Below are positions 37,901 to 48,197 of a stretch of 64,000 nucleotides of DNA, in pieces (position 1 is the first letter of the stretch; every line of letters begins with the position of its first letter). This stretch comes from Mytilus galloprovincialis (lineage: Eukaryota > Mollusca > Bivalvia > Mytilida > Mytilidae). Below the pieces are notes generated by a model. The model had not been told where the DNA came from. It ran no database searches and worked only from the letters and a program-made list of their open reading frames with translations. Both the position numbers and the translations under genes were made by a program. The stretch is from NCBI RefSeq assembly GCF_965363235.1, contig NC_134840.1:930001-994000 (forward strand), given 5' to 3'.

Positions 37901-40900
37901 ATTACCTGTAACTGTAATTTGTTTGTGAAGAATAACTTTTTCCATCCCTTTTCTTTAGCCAAGTCTTCTAATTCTGGTGTAACAGCTGTCTCTGTATGTA
38001 ATCTGTACATTTGCTCCCAAAGATCACATGAATTACAAAGCTGTCAAAATATAATATTCAAGATTTCAGAGAGGTTTTAATTTTCAAATGTCATTGAAAG
38101 TACATTGTAATAGGGAACTAATTCATAACTAATGTACCGGTAATTGAAAGTACATTGTAATAGAGAACTTATTCATAACTAATGTTATTGAAAGTACATT
38201 GTAAAAGAGAACTAATTCATAACTACATGACAAAATGGGTAATATTATTAATTAGTTTCCAAATATTACATGTAACAGTAATTGAACATATGCTCAATTA
38301 CACATTACTTTAAATTACATTTCTATTTGCACTAAGGTCTGATTCTTTCACCTGCCATAATGCATCGTATAGACTATAGCTAATTTAAGTAAACACACTT
38401 TCTCGGGGGACAAATTTGTATTGCCTTAAACGTTATCTTTTGGGTCTATGTGCTGTGTTGCTCTTTAATTGTTGTAAACCCACTCCTACTCATATTCATA
38501 ATTAAATATCTAATTTATTGCAAATTGCTTCAATTGATATTTAAACTTAAATATAAATTTATTTTACTTCATATTACAACCTACACAATTTTCAAATCAA
38601 GAATAACTTTGAACACTCTTCACTTCTTTGCAAATCAATTCATTTAACTAACTAATAGTGTGGAAAGGTTTCCTGAATAAAGTGTATCAACACATGCCCA
38701 ACACCTCCTTTTAATCATATCTCATTATACCTCTTTAAACTGATGAGATGTTCTGCCAAGTTTGCCAATATCTTCTAATCCCAGATTTAAGATGATCTTT
38801 ATCAAGACCTCTCTTGGCAGTCTACTGAGGTAATCAATATGTCCCCTGGAGATGGCTAGGAGCCAGTCTAACGTGTGCTCACCAGCAACTCGCTGAATCT
38901 CACCTAAAATATATGCAACATGAGGTAATCAATATGTCCCCTGGAGAGGGCTAGGAGCCAGTCTAATGTATGCTCACAAGCAACTCGCTGAATCTCACCT
39001 AAAATATATGTAACATGAGATAATCAATATGTCCCCTGGAGATGGCTAGGAGTCAGTCTAACATGTGCTCACCAGCAACTCGCTGATTCTCACCTAAAAT
39101 ATATGTAACATGAGGTAATCAATATGTCCCCTGGAGATGGCTAGGAGCCAGTCTAACATGTGCTCACCGGCATATCGCTGAATCTCACCTTAAATATATG
39201 TTACATGAGGTAATCAATATGTCCCCTGGAGATGGCTAGGAGTCAGTCTAACATGTGCTCACAAGCAACTCACTAAATCTCACCTAAAATATATGTAACA
39301 TGAGGTAATCAATATGACCCCTGGAGATGGCTAGGAGCCAGTCTAACATGTGCTCACCAGCAACTTGCTGAATCTCACCTTAAATATATGTAACATGAGG
39401 TAATCAATATGACCCCTGGAGTGGCTAGGAGCCAGTCTAACATGTGCTCACCAGCAACTTGCTGAATCTCACCTAAAATATATGTAACACGAGGTACTCA
39501 ATATGACCCCTGGAGTGACTAGGAGCCAGTCTAACATGTGCTCACCAGCAACTCGCTGAATCTCACCTAAAATATATGTAACATGAGGTAATCAATATGA
39601 CCCCTGGAGTGACTAGGAGCCAGTCTAACATGTGCTCACCAGCAACTCGCTGAATCTCACCTAAAATATATGTAACATGAGGTAATCAATATGTCCCCTG
39701 GAGATGGATAGAAGCCAGTCTAACATGTGCTCACCAGCAACTCGCTGAATCTCACCTAAAATATATGTAACATGAGGTAATCAATATGACCCCCGGAGAT
39801 GGCTAGGAGCCAGTCTAACATGTGCTCACCAGTAACTCACTGAATCTCACCTAAAATATATGTAACATGAGGTAATCAATATGTCCCCTGGAGATGGCTA
39901 GGAGCCAGTCTAACATGTGCTCACCAGCAACTTGCTGAATCTCACCTTAAATATATGTAACATGAGGTAATCAATATGACCCCTGGAGTGGCTAGGAGCC
40001 AGTCTAACATGTGCTCACCAGCAACTTGCTGAATCTCACCTAAAATATATGTAACATGAGGTAATCAATATGACCCCTGGAGTGACTAGGAGCCAGTCTA
40101 ACATGCACTCACCAGCAACTCGCTGAATCTCACCTAAAATATATGTAACATGAGGTAATCAATATGACCCCTGGAGTGACTAGGAGCCAGTCTAACATGT
40201 GCTCACCAGCAACTCGCTGAATCTCACCTAAAATATATGTAACATGAGGTAATCAATATGACCCCTGGAGTGGCTAGGAGCCAGTCTAACATGTGCTCAC
40301 CAGCAACTTGCTGAATCTCACATAAAATATATGTTACATGAGGTAATCAATATGACCCCTGGAGTGACTAGGAGCCAGTCTAACAAGTGCTCACCAGCAA
40401 CTTGCTGAATCTCACCTAAAATATATGTAACATGAGGTAATCAATATGACCCCTGGAGTGACTAGGAGCCAGTCTAACATTTGCTCACCAGCAACTCGCT
40501 GAATCTCACCTAAAATATATGTAACATGAGATAATCAATATGTCCCCTGGAGATGGATAGGAGCCAGTCTAACATGTGCTCACCAGCAACTCGCTGAATC
40601 TCACCTAAAATATATGTAACATGAGGTAATCAATATGTCCCCTGGAGATGGCTAGGAGCCAGTCTAACATGTGCTCACCAGCAACTCGCTGAATCTCACC
40701 TAAAATATATGTAACATGAGGTAATCAATATGTCCCCTGGAGATGGCTAGGAGCCAGTCTAACATGTGCTCACCAGCAACTTGCTGAATCTCACCTTAAA
40801 TATATGTAACATGAGGTAATCAATATGACCCCTGGAGTGGCTAGGAGCCAGTCTAACATGTGCTCACCAGCAACTTGCTGAATCTCACCTAAAATATATG

Positions 40901-43900
40901 TAACATGAGGTAATCAATATGACCCCTGGAGTGACTAGGAGCCAGTCTAACATGCACTCACCAGCAACTCGCTGAATCTCACCTAAAATATATGTAACAT
41001 GAGGTAATCAATATGACCCCTGGAGTGACTAGGAGCCAGTCTAACATGTGCTCACCAGCAACTCGCTGAATCTCACCTAAAATATATGTAACATGAGGTA
41101 ATCAATATGACCCCTGGAGTGGCTAGGAGCCAGTCTAACATGTGCTCACCAGCAACTTGCTGAATCTCACATAAAATATATGTTACATGAGGTAATCAAT
41201 ATGACCCCTGGAGTGACTAGGAGCCAGTCTAACAAGTGCTCACCAGCAACTTGCTGAATCTCACCTAAAATATATGTAACATGAGGTAATCAATATGACC
41301 CCTGGAGTGACTAGGAGCCAGTCTAACATTTGCTCACCAGCAACTCGCTGAATCTCACCTAAAATATATGTAACATGAGATAATCAATATGTCCCCTGGA
41401 GATGGATAGGAGCCAGTCTAACATGTGCTCACCAGCAACTCGCTGAATCTCACCTAAAATATATGTAACATGAGGTAATCAATATGTCCCCTGGAGATGG
41501 CTAGGAGCCAGTCTAACATGTGCTCACCAGCAACTCGCTGAATCTCACCTAAAATATATGTAACATGAGGTAATCCTCACAAATGATAACTCTAATATAA
41601 TTTAACAGTTATCAGGGAGTTGATGGGCAACTAATGTGAAATTGGTAACAGGATACTGTGGATTCAGTTATTTCTGTAAGTATGCATTTTTGTGGATATT
41701 TGAATTTGTAGTTTTGCCAATACATGTATACATAAATTGTTATTTGGATGGAGAGTTGTCTCATTGGCACTCATACCACATCTTCCTATATCTATCTATA
41801 TAATACCTTATAGAAAATTTTAATTCATTGAACACTTCATGTTGTGGTTGACCTGTACCCACTCTATCCAACGAATAATAATGCATCCACAACAAGAGGA
41901 TGTCACAACGACAGCAAACCGGATTTATTAATATTTATTTGTGTCCTGGCAATATCACAAGAACCATTACTGATGAATGGCGAAAGTGAAAATCATCAAT
42001 ATCAAATTTGACCTCCATTTTGTCATCAGTATCAACATATTAAAATTTGAAAAGCTTAGATTGAATGGTTCATGAGTAAATGCAACAACGTGAATGGAAA
42101 CGCCATTTTACAATCTTTCAAGAACCATAACGCCTGAACGGTAAAATTCAAAATCGTCATTATTGAACTTGACCTCTATTTTGTCATCAGTAACAACATA
42201 TAAAAATTTCAAAAGCTTTGGTTGAATGGTTCATGAGAAAATGCACGGACACGACTGGAAACACCATTTTTCAATCTTTCAAGAACCATAACTCCTGAAC
42301 GGTAAAAGTCAAAATCGTCATTATTTAACTTGACCTCTATTTTGTCATCAGTAACACCATATTAAAATTTGGGAAGCTTTAGTAGAACAGTTCATGCGTA
42401 AATGCACGGACACAACTGGAAACTCCATTTTTCAATCTTTCAAGAACCATAACTCCTGAACGGTAAAAGTCAAAATCGTCATTATTGAACTTGACCTCCA
42501 TTTTGTCATCAGTAACAACATATTAAAATTTGGGAAGCTTTGGGAGAACAGTTCATGCGTAAATGCACGGACATGACTGGAAACTGCATTTTTCAATCTT
42601 TCAAGAACCATAACTCCTGAACGGTAAAAGTCAAAATCGTCATTATTGAACTTGACCTCCATTTTGTCATCAGTAACAACATATTAAAATTTGGGAAGCT
42701 TTGGGAGAACAGTTCATGCGTAAATGCACGGACATGACTGGAAACTGCATTTTTCAATCTTTCAAGAACCATAACTCCTGAACGGTAAAAGTCAAAATCG
42801 CCATTATTGAACTTGACCTTCATTTAGTTGTCAGTAACAACATATCAAAATTTTAAAAGCTTTGGTTGAACGGTTCATGAGTTAATGCACGGACAACATT
42901 TGATTGCCGCCCGCCCGGCCGCCCGCCCGGCCGCCCAACCGCCCGGCCGTACATCCCCAAATCAATAACCGACATTTTTGTCACAAAAATCCGGTTAATA
43001 AAACATGTTTATACATTTGTTATATGAAGCTAGATTACAAATTAAAGGAAGCACTGCAAAACAGTTCCTGAAAAATGTCATCAAACTTTAATACAAGGCC
43101 ATCAACTGATTTTTATAGTATGTTCTTATATTGTATTGTTACACCACAGTCCGGGGTGACAGGGAGGATTGGGTGCCTTCTAACATGTTTAACCCTAACA
43201 CATTCTGTATGTGCCTGTCCCCAGTCAAATTTTTAAATGCCCAGGCATTTTAAGAATTTCTTTTTGTGAAATGTGTACAATAAAAATAATTTAAAAGAAT
43301 ATGAGTTACTGTTTGTCATAATTTAGATAACATTAAGGAGGGGTCTGATGGGTTATTTTCGTAACATTAAGGAGGGGCCTGATGGGTTATTTTCGTTCTT
43401 CGTGATTGGTGCATTTTTGCTATTGTGATTCGTTTTTCTACAGATTTTTTTTTTAAAAAATTTGTGATCCCCGATCATGGAAATTTATTTTCTGTGAATC
43501 CTGATTGACAAAAAAATCCACTTATGAATCATAATGATACCCTCCCCCCATCAGGTCCCTTATTTAGTTGCTAACGTAACATATTTGAAAACCTTGAGCT
43601 ACATGTGTACAATAATTTATGGGGTCATATTTGAATCCTACAACTTATTGGGATAAAGTCTATTCACTGTTATGGTATATTTCTTCACTTGTCAACAAAT
43701 CAATTATGATGCTTTTTTCCAACTTGATGTATAAATATATCTGTTTTTTAAATTTGAAAATTTATAATTTCAAAACAACTGTTCTGTAAGGAATTTTGAC
43801 ATTAGCAATCTTTCAGAAAAAAACACATGCATATTGTCAAAATATGATATAGATTGGTTGTAAAAAAAAAAGTTCTACAGGTTTCTCAATATTCTTTTTA

Positions 43901-46900
43901 TGTGTGGTGACAATAGTTTCATTTTAAAAGGTGGCTTCCCTGGATTATCAACACGCTTTAATAGAACTGCCCTGCGCAGTGGCAGTGTTAAGATGCCTTC
44001 AAGTACTTTTTAAACTATGAATACATTTCTCAAACTTAAAATAAACTAATTATACTATTTCCCCCCTTTAACAAACGAAATGCAACAAAAAATCTAAAAT
44101 TTCTCTTACTTTTCTTCTCTGTGTTAGTTGAAATTTTTCGGTTCACTTAAAACATGAACAATTTTACTTAAGAAAAATTGGAAGGACTGCTTGTCCATTT
44201 TGAATTACAGGATACTAAAATAATGACTACAACTTAATTAAATATATCAATACATACTGTGACAACGGTCATCAAATTCAAAATCTTTATAAGAGTTTCT
44301 GTACTCAGCAGGAGGAGTGTGGGAATCAGCACGGGTTGGAGGTACAATCTTCCATAACCGTAAAACAATCTGAAAAAAACCCACAATGTAAACAGAAAAG
44401 TTAACACCAGTACTCAGCATTCATATATTGAGTTTCTATTTTGTTTCTATTGAAACATTGACACATAGATTTAAAAAAAAAAAAAAAATAATATACATAT
44501 CAGCGCTATATGAGCACTGTAAATAATAATATATAATAAATATATTATATACCCAGTCATATTTATATTATTTTGACGAAAAATAAATCTATGTTCATCA
44601 TGCTTACAGAGAGATAACAAAAAAATAGTCGATATCTAATGCATTTCAATTTTCTTTGTCCCCATTTAAATAATGCTAAATATGTAATATGAGGCAGGCA
44701 TAACCTGTGAATGGGGATGAAGTCTGTATGATTTTTTTTTATAAATCAAACATGTTAAAAAGAGAAACGGAAATACAGTAACGTTTCCGATTTTGGTTCT
44801 GTTGTTAGGGATTTAGTTGTGACGTTATGACATGATATTCAATGTAAACAAAGAACGTAACGTTTCCGATTTTGGTTCTTTTGTTAGGGATTTTAGTTGT
44901 GACGTTATTTAAGTTATGACGTCATATTCAATGTAAACAAAGAAACGCTGTCATCAAGTAACGTTTTTTTTTTTATAACAAACTATTTTTAAAAATGAAT
45001 TCCTTTTAGACTGATAAATATACATTTTATTCAAAGTCGCATGCAAACAAGACCGGAAACGGAAGTAGATTTCTGCGCAGATCCGGAAATTCAAAAGCGC
45101 GACAAAAAAAATTGAATGATTTGAGTTCATTAGTACAATGAAAATATCGGGAAAATTTTCCCGATTTTTTTTTTTTTTTTTTTATTGAATTTTCTACTGT
45201 TATTGGGGACTTCGTCCCCATATAAATTGTCTTTTCAATTTTTAATTATTTCAGGTTCGGGTTTTATTTTTGTTCATGACATTGTTAAAAATCCTCACAT
45301 CCATGGAGCAGTACTTAAAAAACATAGTTTAATTATTTGAAGTTTCCCAATGTAATATGACTGATGTTTTGATTAGCATGATTCAATTAAATTATCAACA
45401 TGTTTGCTGTTTTAATGCTAAACAGGTAATTATTGATGTTTTTTCTTCAAAAATTTAAATAAAAAAACAATGAATTAAGCCATTTAATACCCAAGCTGTT
45501 GTTATTTTGGTAGGAAAGTTTAAAAACAACATTGAACTATGGAAGTATTTCACTCACATGAGCAAACCCAAAATCCTGCAAAATGCTAAACTGGTTTAAA
45601 CACGCATAACAATTACCTTGGATATTCATATACAGTTGAACGAAAATAAATACAAACTGGCCCACAAAAAAATGAATAAGTCAATATTTTTGGACAACTC
45701 CTTCTTTAATTTTTTTTTTTCTTTTTAAAAATACTGAAAAAGCAATGTTTATTCAACATTGGGTGCCATTTTGACCAGGTGCTGAATTGACTAAAATTCG
45801 TACTGTCTACTGAGAATTCTTAATATTGATGCTTTGAAATCTTCAATTTCAAAGCATCAATATTAACTCAATTATAACATCTTACTTTATTATAAAAAAC
45901 ATTTTTTTCATTTTTCATATTTTTAAAAATTGTACATTTTTCAATCTATGCCTTGTTGTAAGTTTCCTCCTGTGACATTGTAACGGTTTATTTCTTCCTC
46001 TGTGATATTTTATCCTGAGGATAATTTGTCCCAGTAATTTTTTCCAGGCATGGTATTTCACAGGTTGATTTTTTCCAGAGGTCAGTGAAAATCTATCTGT
46101 GTTATGCGGATAGTATGTACCGGTATATATTTGCCGTACTATATTTCACAGAACCGTGTGAAATAGAGTCCCATTAACTACTATGTAAGTTACTCACAAT
46201 CAATATATACCTGACTATAATTATAAAATGTTTCACAAAGGTAGACTAAATTTCCATAATTTATCAAAGGGAGGTAATTATGAGCAATTTATATTTTAAA
46301 GACATTAATATAATATATTTCTGAATCTATTGTATAGCGAAATTTTTATTTGAATCTTATTTTTTATATATTCATTTATATAAAAAGATGACTTACAACT
46401 TGATTTAATAAGACAGATAACATTTCACAGGTAAAAACTATCCAGCTGTTAAACATGCTATTGTTCCAATATATTGTTATGCTATGATTTATCTGATTTC
46501 CATATAATCATTCAACAACTACATCTCTGTCCCCAGACAAAACTATTTATATAGTTAAAAATATCATCATAATCAAATTCTTCTATTACTGTTAACAGTA
46601 GCAATATGCAACTATATTTCTACCTTACTTTTAAATTTATATTTGTACTGAGATCTGAAAACAACTCACTTTTACATGAATTTCACTAACCTTATTTAAT
46701 CATGATATTATTTTCACAATTACGATCTTTGAAATTACTTCTGATTTTCTTCCCTATGTTTCATGATAATTTTCTTTTTAAAAGGATGATATTGACTTGA
46801 ATACATTTCTTTGTATTTCAGGAAATTTTTTCAAGGATAATTTGTGAAATTATTTCCCATTATAATATATATTTTTTAACAATTTCGCTTTATTTCAAAT

Positions 46901-47657
46901 ACACTATTATTATTTCATTGTGTTTTTAAAGGATAATTTTTTTCTAATAACTATTCAATAAGTTAACTACCCAGATAGAATTTCACGTCAAAGGATAAAA
47001 TATCCCAGGGAAATAGTTTCCTCCGGATAAAAAAATAACAACAACTACTGTGACATTTTTTCCTCCAGATCAAATTTCACCCGGATATAATTTTGCTTTA
47101 CAACATAACCTTCAGGTTGTTGAAGGCGGTCACTATATGGTAGAATAGAATAGAGTTCTGGTGATTGAACTGGACCCCTGCTGACTGGTGTTGTTATAAT
47201 CTTATTTACACAAAGTTTGTGTTGAAGTATCAATCAGCAGGTGGCCAGTTAAACTGGTGCCAGGTGACCTGGTGTTTTAATTGAGATGATCATGAAGGTT
47301 GTGAATCTCAAATACTGTGTCAGGTGACCTGGTGTTTTAATTGAGATGAAGGTTGTGAATCTCAAATACTGTATCAGGATCTCCAGGCTATTGGTTAACC
47401 AGCTGTAAAGACATATTATTTTATTCTTTTATGTTGTTGATTCGTAAGGTCATGGTCAAAAATTGTTTCTTTTTAGATTTTATTTTATGCGCATATAACA
47501 AAACTAAGTATACATTATGGAAAATTTAACTAAAATCTAATACTTCTTTTGTTGTGACAAAGACGTGATAAAAATCTTTGCTTGGTGCATTAGCAGTAGC
47601 GCCAAAATCTACTAAAGCATTGTGCTCATTCAGCCAACAGGGTGAGATGTCCACCAT
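34928..47657 (-). CDS. FBXO36: FBXO36, F-box only protein 36 (complete, 5 exons)
   Basis: F-box proteins are substrate receptors of SCF (SKP1-CUL1-F-box) ubiquitin ligases. Exons are 47657-47544, 44369-44258, 38903-38731, 38040-37906 and 35002-34928. Phases 0, 1, 0, 0 join cleanly with GT-AG junctions into 202 codons plus TAA, close to the roughly 190 residues of the vertebrate protein. Exon 1 opens MVDISPCWLNEHNALVDFG and contains APSKDFYHVFVTTKE. Exon 2 carries the LRLWKI motif. Exon 3 encodes the F-box (YLSRLPREVLIKIILNLGLE). Exon 4 has LWEQMYRLHTETAVTPEL and WKKLFFTNKLQLQ, which is diagnostic of the family. Exon 5 is a short charged tail. Intron 4 is filled by a 58-bp minisatellite and intron 2 by a 94/95-bp array derived from exon 3 itself. 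The gene is divergent from HS6ST with 540 bp between ATGs. Substrates are not known. Confidence 0.93.
35300..37330. repeat. Minisatellite C, 58-bp unit, about 35 copies
   Basis: The unit is 58 bp, with ACATGCTTGATTTGAACTTA and GTGTTGACAGGTTAGTGATA. Main variants are CCTCAGTG/CCTCTGTG and GATACAG/GATATAG/GATATTG. Read on the minus strand (the FBXO36 sense strand) each unit holds a branch-point-like CACTAAC and the hexamer GTAAGT. The array lies wholly within FBXO36 intron 4, starting about 300 bp downstream (in coordinates) of the last coding exon. Confidence 0.95.
38826..41575. repeat. Minisatellite D, 94/95-bp unit derived from FBXO36 exon 3, about 29 copies
   Basis: Each unit contains, on the minus strand, TATTTTAG followed by GTGAGATTCAGCGAGTTGCT and the next part of FBXO36 exon 3 (coding EIQRVAGEH(T/M)LDWLL through HIDYL). 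The genuine exon start at 38903 is the first unit. In gene direction the array lies upstream of the true exon, in intron 2. The duplication junction shares the short TGAGGTAATC. Many units lack one base (GGAGTGG for GGAGATGG). Blocks of about 849 bp (nine units) are duplicated: ACATGCACTC occurs at 40101 and 40950, and TAACAAGTGC at 40381 and 41230. Confidence 0.95.
41748..41795 (-). repeat. Dispersed repeat, short head fragment, inverted
   Basis: GGAGAGTTGTCTCATTGGCA and CTCATACCACATCTTCCTAT are the reverse complement of the head seen at 15208. The fragment lies between array D and the Helentron-like element. Confidence 0.55.
41891..43005. mobile_element. Helentron-like element with 161-bp tandem core
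   Basis: The head is AACAAGAGG followed by a TGTC-ACAAC-GACA hairpin (41900-41913). The core is about six units of 161 bp (roughly 41940-42900), each containing TTTCAAGAACCATAAC and TCAAAATCGTCATTATT. A CCGCCCGG-type GC cluster follows (42907-42949), then a terminal stem AACCGACATTTTTGT/ACAAAAATCCGGTT (42967-42996). Two nearly identical 76-residue minus-strand frames in adjacent units are repeat artefacts. It lies in FBXO36 intron 2. Confidence 0.62.
43006..44257. other. FBXO36 intron 2, part outside the repeats
   Basis: No coding sequence. A short tandem GGAGGGG(T/C)CTGATGGGTTAT pair occurs at about 43335 and 43373. Confidence 0.5.
44765..44945. repeat. Tandem duplication with a CRE palindrome
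   Basis: Two copies of TAACGTTTCCGATTTTGGTT and ATATTCAATGTAAACAAAGA lie about 90 bp apart. The second contains the full CRE TGACGTCA (about 44918). It is in FBXO36 intron 1. Confidence 0.8.
45045..45095. promoter_or_regulatory. Cluster of ETS-like sites (candidate alternative promoter)
   Basis: GACCGGAAACGGAAGT and ATCCGGAAAT flank CTGCGCAG within 50 bp, an unusual GC-rich cluster in an AT-rich intron. It could be a promoter or enhancer, or simply a transposon end. Confidence 0.3.
45820..45866. repeat. Perfect 20-bp-stem hairpin
   Basis: TTAATATTGATGCTTTGAAA (45820-45839) and its exact reverse complement (45847-45866) are separated by seven bases. It is in FBXO36 intron 1 and its function is unknown. 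Confidence 0.85.
45950..47095. other. FBXO36 intron 1 segment with recurrent GGATAA/TTTCAC motifs
   Basis: GGATAATTTGT, GGATAAAATATC, TATTTCACA and CTGTGACATT recur near both ends (about 45970-46160 and 46800-47090). This may be a decayed DNA transposon with subterminal repeats; no TIR could be fixed. Confidence 0.3.
47245..47385. repeat. Tandem duplication next to FBXO36 exon 1
   Basis: Two copies of GTGACCTGGTGTTTTAATTG and GGTTGTGAATCTCAAATACT occur about 73 bp apart; the second copy lacks five bases. It is in FBXO36 intron 1. Confidence 0.85.
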
Positions 47658-48197
47658 TTTGAAGCTTCGAATATCACCATCTCAACCAAATAGACGAGAT
47701 CTAGACATATATTTTTTTACGATTTTATTCATTTTTTGAGATATTGTGAAATTAAATACGAACTTTTCTTATTATTCAAAAAATAAATATTGGAATTTTT
47801 TTTGTTCACTTTTAACATTTTTACTGGTTACAGTAATCTTAAAAATATCTTTTTTGGCTAAGGAACGCAAAAGTCTACCCCGGTTTAAGTAGAAACAGTC
47901 GAAATTATATTTGCTTTTCGGAATAATTTGGACTTTTCCAATATGTATACGAAAAATAATATCAATTTTTATTCCGAAGGTCACTAATGGATGGAAATAA
48001 TTGGTTCTCTCTTGATATCTTATATTTGCTTCGTTATTGAATATAAACATAGAGACAGAAAGAGAAACCGTAAAAAAAAAATAACATGAAAGAAGTGTGA
48101 TGAATGTGTTAGGGGAATATTATTTTAATGACGTTCGAAGCAGACCATTTTGACAAATCAAATATCTTTAGGAATTTGTAAAAGGTAGATTTAGAAG
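47658..48197. promoter_or_regulatory. Shared divergent promoter region of FBXO36 and HS6ST (inferred)
   Basis: Only 540 bp separate the two start codons, which face away from each other, so both promoters and 5' UTRs must lie here unless further 5' non-coding exons exist. The sequence is AT-rich and not CpG-dense. No clear TATA box or known element decides the start sites. Confidence 0.5.

Noticed and set aside
42432..42823. Two nearly identical 76-codon minus-strand ORFs
   Set aside because: They are successive 161-bp repeat units of the 41891 element.
47045..47233. 62-codon minus-strand ORF near FBXO36 exon 1
   Set aside because: The recognised exon 1 is at 47657-47544 with correct phase; this ORF has no FBXO36 similarity.
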